Source: JAVBMJ01 sp031552535
Lineage (GTDB): Bacteria; Bacteroidota; Bacteroidia; Bacteroidales; Rikenellaceae
Direction: 5' to 3'
DNA length: 45,464 nucleotides
NCBI GenBank assembly: GCA_031552535.1
Contig: JAVBMJ010000056.1
Span: 1-45,464, forward strand
The notes below the pieces were generated by a model, which was given only the letters and a program-made list of their open reading frames with translations, searched no databases and was not told where the DNA came from. Below, piece after piece: positions 24,359-32,853 of the stretch (positions within the stretch are counted from its first letter, which is position 1; the number at the start of each line of letters is the position of its first letter). A program made the position numbers and the translations under genes.

Positions 24359-24857
24359 ACTCTTCGGTCTTTCTTATCGTTTCGGCTGCCGCCTTCCTCC
24401 CCCTCGACAGGTAAACCCTGACCGTTGGCACGTCGCAACCCATTATGGTAGCTATCTCGTCGAATTCATATTGCATCACATCCCGCAGGTGTATCGCCTC
24501 CTTCTGCCTGGGTGGGAGCGTGGCTATGGCCTGCTCCACAATACGCATCACATCGGACCCTTCTCCCGGTAGCGGCGCCAGTCCGTCATGCCTGGCCTCT
24601 GTTACCGCTTCGGCCTGCCGCGCCCTGACCACACGCCGGTGGCGCAATACATCGTAACAGCAGTTGCGGGCGGTCTGCATCATGAAAGCCTCGGGATTCT
24701 CGCATCGCGACAGCCACTCCCGGCGGCGCCACATCTTCTCGTAGACATCCTGCACCGCATCTTCCGCCTCGGCGCCATTGCCCAAAAGGCGCAACGCCAG
24801 CGAATATGCCTTCTGCCCAATGGCAGTGAACCTGCGGCCGAATTCTTCCTTGTCCAT
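24333..24857 (-). CDS. ECF-family RNA polymerase sigma factor
   Basis: 174 residues. Region 2 (about 12-75) reads AYSLALRLLGNGAEAEDAVQDVYEKMWRRREWL with the ENPEAFMMQTARNCCYDVLR promoter-melting segment. Region 4 (about 110-160) reads IATLPPRQKEAIHLRDVMQYEFDEIATIMGCDVPTVRVYLSRGRKAA, a helix-turn-helix for the -35 element. The two domains are joined by a short linker. It is encoded first in a minus-strand set with a membrane partner and, after a MITE, a DUF4252 protein. A box TATATTTC (24904-24911, minus) is a possible -7 element 47 bases upstream. Confidence 0.88.
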   Translation of the reverse strand: MDKEEFGRRFTAIGQKAYSLALRLLGNGAEAEDAVQDVYEKMWRRREWLSRCENPEAFMMQTARNCCYDVLRHRRVVRARQAEAVTEARHDGLAPLPGEGSDVMRIVEQAIATLPPRQKEAIHLRDVMQYEFDEIATIMGCDVPTVRVYLSRGRKAAAETIRKTEEYGTHRQNT

Positions 24858-25036
24858 GTGCGGTCTATTGTCCCTCTTCTGCCTATATGACGTGCGCAGA
24901 CCGGAAATATAACATCCGGTCCACGAATTTTACGGATTCGGCTGCGACTTTTTTCAGAAAAGGCGCAGCCATAGCGAATTATCACTACGAAGATGCTGGT
25001 TTTAAATAGAAAGCGGCAGCTGGGGCGCAGATGCTG

Positions 25037-26986
25037 TCAGAGTATGGTGCGGTTGACTATCTTTGATATCGCTATCCGCTCGTGGTTCAGGGCGGCGATG
25101 CGCGAAAGTATCTCGACGGCATCGTCGCTTTCGGGGTCGACCTCTTTTAGCTTGCGGTTCAGGTCGGCGATGATCTGTTCGATGACCTTCGATTTGTAGA
25201 GTATCACCACCCGCGGTACGGCAACCGGCAGACGTTCCAGTTCGCTACCCACGACAACATCGTGACGCTGCCAGAGACGGCTGGCGGTGTAGTTGTCGTC
25301 AGAAGTCAGTATGTCGACCGCGGCGTTGCACACCGCCGGGTCGCTGTGATTAATGTAGTGGTGCATCGCCCCTTCTTCTCCCGAGCCGTGTAACTCGCGG
25401 TAGCACTCGAACAAAACCCTGTACTGCGGATGTTGCAGCGTCAGCTCGTTCACCTGAAGGTCGCCGAGGATGATCTCCGCCACGTTGAGTTGCACTGTTT
25501 TGCGACCCTGGCGGTAGTCGAAATTCTCACCGCCGTATTTCAAAAGGTATTTGACCAGTTCCCTTTCCAGTTCGTCGATACTGCTTCCCGCCGCCGCCCC
25601 GCCGGCCTGTAACGCCTGTTGTTCGCGTTGCAGGACGTGTTGTTGCCTGCGTATAAACTCCGACGCCTCGGCTCCCGAAGTATGGGTTACCAGCTTACGG
25701 GCCACCTCACCCGAAATCAACTGTTCGTCGACCCCAAGCAGGCGGGCGCTTTCGCCTGTGTAGACCGACCGCGTGATGGGGTCGGGTATCACCGAGACAG
25801 ATTGTACGATGTCGGCGATAAGGGCGGCTTTCTTTATCGGGTCGCCCGCCGCATCTTTCAGTAGGATCGACGCTTTGAACGAAATGAAATCTACCTCGTT
25901 AGACCTGATATACTCTTTAAGTTCCGTAGTGCTGTGGCTGCGGGCGAACGAGTCGGGGTCGTCGCCCTCGGGCAGCAGCACCACCCGTACGTTGAGCCCC
26001 TCGGCGAGGATCATGTCGATGCCGCGCAACGAGGCTTTGATGCCCGCGCTGTCGCCGTCATAGATCACCGTGACGTTGTGTGTGAAACGTTTGATGAGGC
26101 GTATTTGCTCCTGGGTCAGCGAAGTGCCCGACGATGCCACGACATTTTGCACCCCGGCCTGGTGCATCGACAACACATCGGTGTAGCCCTCGACCAGTAT
26201 GCAGCAATCCTCCTGCGTTATGGCCGCCTTTGCGAAGAACAGACCGTAGAGGATGTTGCTCTTGTGGTATATCTCGCTCTCGGGCGAGTTGAGATACTTG
26301 GCTACCTTCTTGTCGGTCCGCAACGTACGTCCGCCGAATCCAACGACACGGCCGCTCACCGAATGGATCGGGAAGATGACCCGTCCGGCGAAACGATCCC
26401 ACCATCCGCCGCTCTCACGGACGATGGTAAGCCCCGTCGATACGAGAAACTCCTCCTTGTAGCCCGCATCCAACGCCGCACGGGTGAAAGAGTCGCCCAC
26501 AGCGGGGCAATAGCCCAGTCCGAATTTGGATATGGTCGGGTCGCTAAACCCGCGTTCGCGGAAATATGGGATGCCTATACTCTTGCCCTCGTCCGAATTA
26601 TGGAGCCTGTCCCTGAAATAGTCGGCGGCGTAACCGCTGACGATCATCATGCTTTCGCGGTCGTCGTTGCGTTTCTGTTCCTCCTGTGAGATTTCGCGCT
26701 CCTCGACTTCGATGCCGTATTTTTTTGCTACGTATTTAAGTGCGTCGGGATACGCCATGCCCTCGTGCTCCATGACGAAGGTGACGGCATTGCCTCCCTT
26801 GCCGCAACCGAAACACTTGAACAGGCCCTTAGACGGGGAAACAACGAACGATGGAGTCTTCTCGTTGTGGAAAGGGCAGCATGCCTGGTAGTTGACGCCT
26901 TTTTTTTTCAGGGTAACAAAATCGCCAACCACCTCGACGATATTCGCCGCAGAGTATATTTTGTCTATGGTCAGCTTGTCGATCAT
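25037..26986 (-). CDS. dnaG: DNA primase
   Basis: 649-residue primase that makes RNA primers at the replication fork. The N-terminal CHC2 zinc finger is complete (C37, H40, C58, C61 in CPFH ... CFGC). The TOPRIM catalytic core shows ILVEGYTDVLSMHQAG (catalytic Glu) and VTVIYDGDSAGIKAS (DxD). The C-terminal part (about 440-649) should bind the DnaB helicase. Length is in the usual range (about 580-690). It is monocistronic and divergent from uvrB, with ATG 26986. Confidence 0.95.
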   Translation of the reverse strand: MIDKLTIDKIYSAANIVEVVGDFVTLKKKGVNYQACCPFHNEKTPSFVVSPSKGLFKCFGCGKGGNAVTFVMEHEGMAYPDALKYVAKKYGIEVEEREISQEEQKRNDDRESMMIVSGYAADYFRDRLHNSDEGKSIGIPYFRERGFSDPTISKFGLGYCPAVGDSFTRAALDAGYKEEFLVSTGLTIVRESGGWWDRFAGRVIFPIHSVSGRVVGFGGRTLRTDKKVAKYLNSPESEIYHKSNILYGLFFAKAAITQEDCCILVEGYTDVLSMHQAGVQNVVASSGTSLTQEQIRLIKRFTHNVTVIYDGDSAGIKASLRGIDMILAEGLNVRVVLLPEGDDPDSFARSHSTTELKEYIRSNEVDFISFKASILLKDAAGDPIKKAALIADIVQSVSVIPDPITRSVYTGESARLLGVDEQLISGEVARKLVTHTSGAEASEFIRRQQHVLQREQQALQAGGAAAGSSIDELERELVKYLLKYGGENFDYRQGRKTVQLNVAEIILGDLQVNELTLQHPQYRVLFECYRELHGSGEEGAMHHYINHSDPAVCNAAVDILTSDDNYTASRLWQRHDVVVGSELERLPVAVPRVVILYKSKVIEQIIADLNRKLKEVDPESDDAVEILSRIAALNHERIAISKIVNRTIL

Positions 26987-27041
26987 CGTTGTGCACCCAA
27001 AGAATTAGTTCGTAAAAGTATAAAATTGCCGGGAATTTTCC

Positions 27042-27049
27042 TAACTTTG
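27042..27049 (+). promoter_or_regulatory. -7 box of uvrB promoter
   Basis: TAACTTTG matches TAnnTTTG, 54 bases before the uvrB ATG. The nearest TTG (27026) is only 13 bases away, so the -33 element is uncertain. Confidence 0.5.
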
Positions 27050-27102
27050 CGAGCTACTCTATCTTTTACCATGCAGTGGAACAGGCTCAATAGGGATCAG
27101 GT

Positions 27103-29118
27103 ATGGATTTTAAACTGGTATCGCAATTCAAGCCGACCGGCGACCAGCCGGAAGCTATCGAACAACTCGTGCGTTCGGTCAGGGGGCATAGCGGCCATAC
27201 CACATTACTCGGCGTAACGGGATCGGGAAAGACATTCACCGTGGCCAACGCTATCGAGCAGTTGAACCGCCCGGTGCTGGTGCTGAGTCACAACAAGACT
27301 CTCGCCATGCAGCTCTATAATGAGTTTAAAAATTTTTTCCCTGAAAACGCCGTAGAATATTTCGTTTCGTACTACGACTATTTCCAGCCCGAAGCCTATC
27401 TCCCCGCATCGGACACCTACATAGAAAAAGACCTGTCGATAAACGAGGAGATCGAGCGCATGAGACTCAGCACCTCGTCGACGTTGCTTTCGGGACGGCG
27501 CGACATAATAGTGGTGTCGAGCGTCTCGTGTCTCTACGGAATAGGCAATCCGGAAGATTTTCACGCCACATCGGTGACTGTGGAACGTGGACAGGTGATA
27601 GGGCGCAAGAAGTTGCTGTATGCTCTTGTCGACGCGCTGTACACACGCACGGAATATGAACTGACACGTGCCACGTTCCGTGTAAGCGGCGAGACGATAG
27701 ACGTGATGCCGGCCTATGGCGAAACCTGTTACAGGCTGTCGTTCTTCGAGGATGAAATAGAGGAAATACACACCATAAACCCGTTGAGCGGCCAGCGTAT
27801 AGCGAGTCTCGACAAGGTGACCATCTATCCGGCGAACCTGTTCGTGACCACGCGCGAAAGGATCAACACCGCCCTGCGCGACATACAACTCGACCTGGGA
27901 AAACAGATCGGGTTTTTCGAACACCAGGGGCGAATGGTCGAAGCACAGCGCATCAAGCAGAGGGTGGAGTACGACATAGAGATGATCAAGGAGTTGGGGT
28001 ACTGTCCGGGAATAGAGAACGAGTCGCGCTATTTCGACGGGCGCCCCCCCGGAAGCCGGCCCTTCTGCCTGATAGATTATTTTCCGAAAGACTACCTGCT
28101 GGTCATCGACGAGAGCCATGTGACTCTGCCGCAGGTGAGGGCCATGTACGGCGGCGATCACTCGCGCAAAGAGAATCTTGTGGAATACGGGTTCAGGTTA
28201 CCTGCGGCAATAGATAACCGCCCGTTGAAATTCAGTGAATTCGATGCCCTGGCCGGGCAGACGGTATATGTGAGCGCAACACCCGCCGACTACGAGTTGA
28301 TGAAATCGGAGGGGGCGGTTGTAGAACAGTTGATACGTCCCACGGGTCTTGTCGACCCGCCGCTGATGATAAAGATCACCGACAACCAGATCGACGACCT
28401 GCTGGAAGAGATAAACCAGCGGGTGGCTTCGGGTGAGCGTACCCTGGTGACGACACTCACTAAACGTATGGCCGAAGAGTTGTCGAAATATTTCGACCGG
28501 ATAGGAGTGCGCAACCGCTATATACACTCCGATGTGGAGACTCTGGAAAGGGTGAAGATCCTCGACGGGTTACGCGGCGGGGAGTTCGATGTGCTGATAG
28601 GGGTCAACCTTTTGCGGGAGGGGCTCGACCTGCCCGAGGTGGCGCTGGTGGCTATAATGGATGCCGACAAGGAGGGCTTCCTGCGTAACGAACGTTCACT
28701 GACGCAGACTGCGGGACGCGCCGCACGGCACTCGAAGGGCTGCGTTATCATGTATGCCGAGAGACGCACCGAGTCGATGCGTATGGCTATGGGCGAGAGT
28801 ATCCGCCGCCGCGAAAAACAGATCGCCTATAACATAAGCCACATGCAGGTACCCCGCCAGGCTATCCGTAACGCGCCGGAAGTTCCGGCAGGGGTTGCGA
28901 ACGCAACGGTGCTATATCCTGCGTCGGGCATTCTCTCTATGGCCTCCGACGTGCACGCGCAATACACGGCAGGAGACCTTGCCAAAGCGATATCGGATGC
29001 CAGGGAAGCGATGAACGCTGCCGCCAAACGCCACGATTTCGACGCGGCGAGTGTCTACCGCGACGAAATGTACCGCCTGCAAAAGTTGCAGGAAGAAAAA
29101 CATACGCAAAAAGTATGA
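27103..29118 (+). CDS. uvrB: Excinuclease ABC subunit B
   Basis: 671-residue helicase-like damage-verification subunit of nucleotide excision repair. Walker A is GVTGSGKT (about residues 38-45). The beta-hairpin that clamps damaged DNA is YFVSYYDYFQPEAYLP. Helicase motifs include VVSSVSCLYG, VIDESHVTLPQ and later GVNLLREGLDLPEV and QTAGRAARHSKG. The C-terminal UVR domain (KAISDAREAMNAAAKRHDFDAASVYRDEMYRLQ) binds UvrC. The last four bases overlap the start of the gtrA-family gene. Confidence 0.96.
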   Translation: MDFKLVSQFKPTGDQPEAIEQLVRSVRGHSGHTTLLGVTGSGKTFTVANAIEQLNRPVLVLSHNKTLAMQLYNEFKNFFPENAVEYFVSYYDYFQPEAYLPASDTYIEKDLSINEEIERMRLSTSSTLLSGRRDIIVVSSVSCLYGIGNPEDFHATSVTVERGQVIGRKKLLYALVDALYTRTEYELTRATFRVSGETIDVMPAYGETCYRLSFFEDEIEEIHTINPLSGQRIASLDKVTIYPANLFVTTRERINTALRDIQLDLGKQIGFFEHQGRMVEAQRIKQRVEYDIEMIKELGYCPGIENESRYFDGRPPGSRPFCLIDYFPKDYLLVIDESHVTLPQVRAMYGGDHSRKENLVEYGFRLPAAIDNRPLKFSEFDALAGQTVYVSATPADYELMKSEGAVVEQLIRPTGLVDPPLMIKITDNQIDDLLEEINQRVASGERTLVTTLTKRMAEELSKYFDRIGVRNRYIHSDVETLERVKILDGLRGGEFDVLIGVNLLREGLDLPEVALVAIMDADKEGFLRNERSLTQTAGRAARHSKGCVIMYAERRTESMRMAMGESIRRREKQIAYNISHMQVPRQAIRNAPEVPAGVANATVLYPASGILSMASDVHAQYTAGDLAKAISDAREAMNAAAKRHDFDAASVYRDEMYRLQKLQEEKHTQKV

Positions 29119-29621
29119 ATCGTTTCAGGCGGCTGTTGACACAGGTGATCGACTTGTTTTACCTGCCTGTATTGCGCAAGGTAGTGCCACGCGACACGTT
29201 CCGTTACGCGGCGTGCGGGGCAATCAACATGGGGCTCGACTTGGTGTACTACTTCATAGCGTTCCACTATATTTTCTGTGAGCGCAACCTCGATCTGGGC
29301 GTGGTGGTAATCTCTCCCCATATAGCCGCCCTGGGATTTGTATTCCCGATCACATTTTTCAACGGGTTCTGGCTCAACCGCAACATCGCATTCCGTGGGT
29401 CGCCGTTGCGGGGCGGGGTGCAACTGTTGCGATATGTGATTTCGGTAGGAGGATCGCTATTGCTGAACTATCTGTGTATGAAATTGTTCGTGGAGGTATG
29501 CCACATATACCCCACGCCTTCTAAAGCCCTGACCACATCGGTAACGGTTATTTACAGCTATATGGCGGCAAAATATTTCACGTTTCGTGGAGCGGTGCAG
29601 GGAGATGAATCGCAGAGGTGA
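29115..29621 (+). CDS. GtrA-family membrane protein
   Basis: 168 residues with four hydrophobic segments (about 33-52, 72-90, 106-124, 135-150) in the GtrA pattern: FRYAACGAINMGLDLVYYF, GFVFPITFFNGFWLNRNIAFRGS, RYVISVGGSLLLNYLCMKLFVE and YSYMAAKYFTFRG. GtrA proteins are thought to move lipid-linked sugars across the inner membrane for surface-glycan or teichoic-acid decoration. Its ATG overlaps the uvrB stop (ATGA), so it is translationally coupled to a DNA-repair gene with no obvious shared function. Confidence 0.85.
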   Translation: MNRFRRLLTQVIDLFYLPVLRKVVPRDTFRYAACGAINMGLDLVYYFIAFHYIFCERNLDLGVVVISPHIAALGFVFPITFFNGFWLNRNIAFRGSPLRGGVQLLRYVISVGGSLLLNYLCMKLFVEVCHIYPTPSKALTTSVTVIYSYMAAKYFTFRGAVQGDESQR

Positions 29622-29671
29622 CCGGTTGTGTGCCCGGGGTTATCGGCGTTCGTAAATCCGGTGCGTTTATA

Positions 29672-29840
29672 TTAAGAAGCTGTTTTGAATTTATTAATCT
29701 CGTTCTTTTATTCTCTTTTCCGCGCTTTCACGCGGTGTGGTTCGTTAAACAGGGGCCGCTATTCGCCTCGTCCCACCGCGGGAAATCATCGGCAAAACGA
29801 TATAAAATAATCTCGTTAACAAATCCAAACAGTTTCTAAA
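29672..29840. mobile_element. Long MITE copy, TTAGAAGCTGTTTT family, opposite orientation
   Basis: 169 bases that are nearly identical, as reverse complement, to the copy at 23555-23724. Both AACGAGATTA repeats and the GAGGCGAATAGCGG ... ACACCGCG core are kept. It lies after the gtrA-family gene and before the carrier gene. Confidence 0.75.
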
Positions 29841-29861
29841 CAGTCATTGAAATATAGTTTG

Positions 29862-29869
29862 TAATTTTG
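29862..29869 (+). promoter_or_regulatory. Possible -7 box of the DAACS carrier promoter
   Basis: TAATTTTG matches TAnnTTTG, about 95 bases before the carrier ATG and 22 bases after the MITE end. No well-spaced TTG was found. Confidence 0.4.
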
Positions 29870-29964
29870 TAAAAATGTTCGATTTACATGATCTGTGGAT
29901 CTGCCATCTGCCTTTATTATCGTAAAATTTGCCGGGTCCCGGACGGTATCATAAATATGTGGGC

Positions 29965-31128
29965 ATGAAAAGAATAAATTTTGGACTGTTGCCGCGGGTG
30001 ATCATAGCTATTATTCTCGGACTTATACTTGGACCTTTGGTGCCGGATGCGGCGGTTCGTGTGTTCTCGACCTTCAACGGCCTGTTTTCGCAGTTGCTCG
30101 GATTCCTTATTCCGCTTATTATCCTCGGGTTGGTCATCCCCGGAATAGCGGAAATAGGGAAAAAGGCGGGCAACCTTCTTGTCATTACGGTATTGCTGGC
30201 CTACATATCGACATTGCTGTCAGGATTTATCACATATTTTTCGTGTAATGCCGTTTTCCCGTCGCTGCTGAAGGGGGCCGGCGGAGTGGTCGACACGATA
30301 AATCCCGAAGAGACCCTGCTCGTTCCGTTCTTCACGATAGATGTAGAGCCCATTCTAAGCGTGATGAGCGCACTGGTGCTCGCATTTGTGTTGGGTATAG
30401 GCATAGCGTCAGGCAGCGGATCGGCGCTCAAGGGTGTTTTTACGGAGTTCAAGGCGATAATCGAAAAAACGATATCTGGGATGCTGATTCCCCTGTTGCC
30501 GATATATATATTCGGCATCTTCCTGAACATGTCGCACAGCGGAGCGGCATGGCAACTGGTGATGATGTTCGGCAAAGTGATAGGCGTAATATTCGTATTG
30601 CATATAGTTATCCTGCTTATACAGTTTTCGATAGCCGGTGCCGTGTCCCGCGGAAATCCGTTCAGGATGCTTTTGCGCATGATGCCGGCTTACCTCACAG
30701 CTTTGGGAACGTCGTCGTCGGCCGCCACGATCCCTGTCACGCTGGGATGTGTGCGTAAATTGGGTGTCGACGAGGGTATCGCAGATTTTACGGTCCCGTT
30801 ATGCGCAACGATCCACCTGTCGGGCAGTGTGATGAAGATCACGGCAATGGCGCTGGCCGTATGCATGATCTACAACATGCCTTGCGACGGAATGCTTTTC
30901 GCGGGATTTATCTTCCTGTTGAGCATTATGATGGTGGCGGCACCGGGAGTGCCGGGCGGAGCTATAATGGCTTCGGTGGGTGTGTTGCAAACGGTGCTGG
31001 GTTTCGACCAGTCGGCCCTGGCGCTGATGATAGCCCTGTATATTGCCATCGACAGTTTCGGCACGGCATGCAATGTGACCGGCGACGGGGCGATAGCGGT
31101 GATAGTGAACCGTATTGCAAAGGAGTAA
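29965..31128 (+). CDS. Dicarboxylate/amino acid:cation symporter (DAACS family)
   Basis: 387-residue inner-membrane carrier with about eight helices and two re-entrant loops. It would couple uptake of a dicarboxylic or small amino acid to Na+ or H+. Landmarks: an N-terminal helix pair (LLPRVIIAIILGLILGPLVPD); LGFLIPLIILGLVIPGIAEIGKKAG; the first hairpin-tip serine-rich motif TALGTSSSAATIPVT; PLCATIHLSGSVMKITAMAL; and AAPGVPGGAIMAS (second hairpin) with FGTACNVTGDGAIAVIVNR. The substrate cannot be named: the SstT/GltP/DctA branches share these motifs. Start ATG 29965 matches the family N-terminus better than the longer frame. A 16-base perfect palindrome (31133-31148) follows the stop closely. 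tnaA is next, but has its own promoters. Confidence 0.88.
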   Translation: MKRINFGLLPRVIIAIILGLILGPLVPDAAVRVFSTFNGLFSQLLGFLIPLIILGLVIPGIAEIGKKAGNLLVITVLLAYISTLLSGFITYFSCNAVFPSLLKGAGGVVDTINPEETLLVPFFTIDVEPILSVMSALVLAFVLGIGIASGSGSALKGVFTEFKAIIEKTISGMLIPLLPIYIFGIFLNMSHSGAAWQLVMMFGKVIGVIFVLHIVILLIQFSIAGAVSRGNPFRMLLRMMPAYLTALGTSSSAATIPVTLGCVRKLGVDEGIADFTVPLCATIHLSGSVMKITAMALAVCMIYNMPCDGMLFAGFIFLLSIMMVAAPGVPGGAIMASVGVLQTVLGFDQSALALMIALYIAIDSFGTACNVTGDGAIAVIVNRIAKE

Positions 31129-31181
31129 GGCAGTCGTGCCGGCACGACCGGGCCGGAACGGGGGATTTCACGTATGCGGAT

Positions 31182-31229
31182 TATTTTTGTGCGGGGCTGC
31201 CGGCATTCGTGAAAAAATCATTATTTTTG
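31182..31229 (+). promoter_or_regulatory. Two tandem -7 boxes upstream of tnaA
   Basis: TATTTTTG occurs at 31182-31189 and again at 31222-31229, 40 bases apart, each inside the same TTATTTTTGTG context. The second is 22 bases from the tnaA ATG. This suggests two promoters or a duplicated one. Confidence 0.5.
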
Positions 31230-31251
31230 TGAATCTAAAAAACTGTATCAG

Positions 31252-32628
31252 ATGGAACTACCGTATGCCGAACCTTTTAAAATCAAAATGGTCGAAAAGA
31301 TCTCCGTACCCTCACGCGGGGAGCGCGAAAGATTGATCGAAGAAGCCCGTTACAACCTGTTCAAACTCCCCAGCAGCGGGGTATTTATCGACTTGCTGAC
31401 AGATTCAGGTACCGGTTCGATGAGCGACCGCCAGTGGGCGGCGATGATGACCGGCGACGAAAGCTATGCCGGCGCTTCGTCGTTCTTCAACCTCAAAGAG
31501 ATGGTGGAGCGGCTTTTCGGAATGGAATACATGCTGCCTACACACCAGGGGCGTGCGGCGGAGAATGTGCTGTTCTCGGTGCTTGTCAAAGAGGGCGATC
31601 TGGTGCCGGGAAACTCGCATTTCGATACGACCAAAGGGCATATCGAGTTCCGCAGGGCCCATGCCGTGGACTGCACGATAGACGAAGCCAACGACACTCA
31701 ACTGGAGGTGCCGTTCAAGGGCAATGTCGATTGCGCGAAACTCGAAAAGGTGCTGCGTGAGAACCCTAAGGAAAAAATCCCATTCATATGCCTTACGATC
31801 ACCAATAATACCGCAGGAGGGCAGCCCGTGTCGATGCGCAACATAAAGGAGGTGTCGGCACTGGCGAAGAAGTATGGCATACCCCTGCTGATCGATTCGG
31901 CGCGTTTTGCCGAAAACGCCTATTTCATCAAGGTGCGCGAGGAAGGTTATGGCGATAAAACGATAAAGGAGATCGTGCGCGAGATATATGCCCATGCCGA
32001 CATAATGACCATAAGCGCTAAAAAAGACGGCGTAGTCAATATCGGCGGATTCGTGGCGATGCACAGCGAGGATTTGTACCGTAAGGCGAGTGTCTTCAAT
32101 ATCATGTTCGAGGGTTACCTGACGTACGGTGGCATGAGCGGGCGCGATATGAACGCCCTGGCCGTGGGACTCGACGAGAATACGGAGTTCGAACAGTTGG
32201 AGTGCCGCATCGAACAGGTGGCGTACCTCGGCGCTCAGTTGGACAGGTTCGGGATACCATACCAGCGTCCTTCGGGAGGGCATGCGATATTTGTCGATGC
32301 TAAAATGTTATTACCCCACGTGCCGAAAGAGGAGTTTATAGCCCAGACGCTCGGGGTGGAGTTATACCTGGAGGCTGGCATACGCGGTGTTGAGATAGGC
32401 GCCATACTTGCGGACCGCGATCCCGAAACGGGTGATAACCGCTATCCGGCGCTCGAATTGCTACGCCTGGCCATTCCGCGCCGGTGCTACACGAACAACC
32501 ACATGGATGTGATAGCCGTGGCATTGAAAAATATCTACGACCGCCGCGACACCATTACCCGGGGCTATAAAATATCGTACGAAGCCCCTATCCTGCGCCA
32601 CTTTACGGTGGAGTTGGAGAAGGCGTAA
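31252..32628 (+). CDS. tnaA: Tryptophanase
   Basis: 458-residue PLP enzyme of the tryptophanase/tyrosine phenol-lyase family, splitting L-tryptophan into indole, pyruvate and ammonia. The PLP lysine should be K258 in TISAKKDGVVNIGG. PTHQGRAAEN (96-105), TNNTAGGQPVS and DSARFAENAYF are the cofactor-site motifs. DSARFAENAYF (as in TnaA) rather than DATRCVENAYF (as in tyrosine phenol-lyase), plus the close match to the Bacteroides tryptophanase pattern (MELP...IKMVE, GNSHFDTTKGH), favours tryptophanase. No TnaC-like leader peptide was found, so E. coli-type attenuation is not supported. A strong terminator follows. Confidence 0.9.
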   Translation: MELPYAEPFKIKMVEKISVPSRGERERLIEEARYNLFKLPSSGVFIDLLTDSGTGSMSDRQWAAMMTGDESYAGASSFFNLKEMVERLFGMEYMLPTHQGRAAENVLFSVLVKEGDLVPGNSHFDTTKGHIEFRRAHAVDCTIDEANDTQLEVPFKGNVDCAKLEKVLRENPKEKIPFICLTITNNTAGGQPVSMRNIKEVSALAKKYGIPLLIDSARFAENAYFIKVREEGYGDKTIKEIVREIYAHADIMTISAKKDGVVNIGGFVAMHSEDLYRKASVFNIMFEGYLTYGGMSGRDMNALAVGLDENTEFEQLECRIEQVAYLGAQLDRFGIPYQRPSGGHAIFVDAKMLLPHVPKEEFIAQTLGVELYLEAGIRGVEIGAILADRDPETGDNRYPALELLRLAIPRRCYTNNHMDVIAVALKNIYDRRDTITRGYKISYEAPILRHFTVELEKA

Positions 32629-32645
32629 AAGAGAGCGTTGCCGGG

Positions 32646-32685
32646 CGGCCGGGTTTACGGCAATAAATTGCCGTAAACCCGGCCG
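32646..32685 (+). terminator. Terminator-like hairpin after tnaA
   Basis: A perfect 18-bp stem (32646-32663 with 32668-32685) has a TAAA loop. It begins 17 bases after the tnaA stop. No long T-run follows. Confidence 0.7.
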
Positions 32686-32853
32686 TTGCAATTGCCGCCG
32701 GCGGAGGGCTAAAACGAGCCCCGCGGATTGCAGCCCGCCGCATGGGGCGGCGGCGGACTGCCGGCCTTGACCTCTGGCCAAGGCCGAACATGCCGACAAA
32801 CAGCATTTTATTCATAAATCCAAATGCACAACGGGTTATCAGAATACAATAAT

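Noticed and set aside
31129..31251. TnaC-like leader peptide before tnaA
   Set aside because: No short frame with a Trp codon and proline-ending peptide was found between the carrier stop and the tnaA start.
31252..32628. Tyrosine phenol-lyase
   Set aside because: The DSARFAENAYF segment and the overall likeness to Bacteroides tryptophanase favour TnaA; TPL has DATRCVENAYF at this place.
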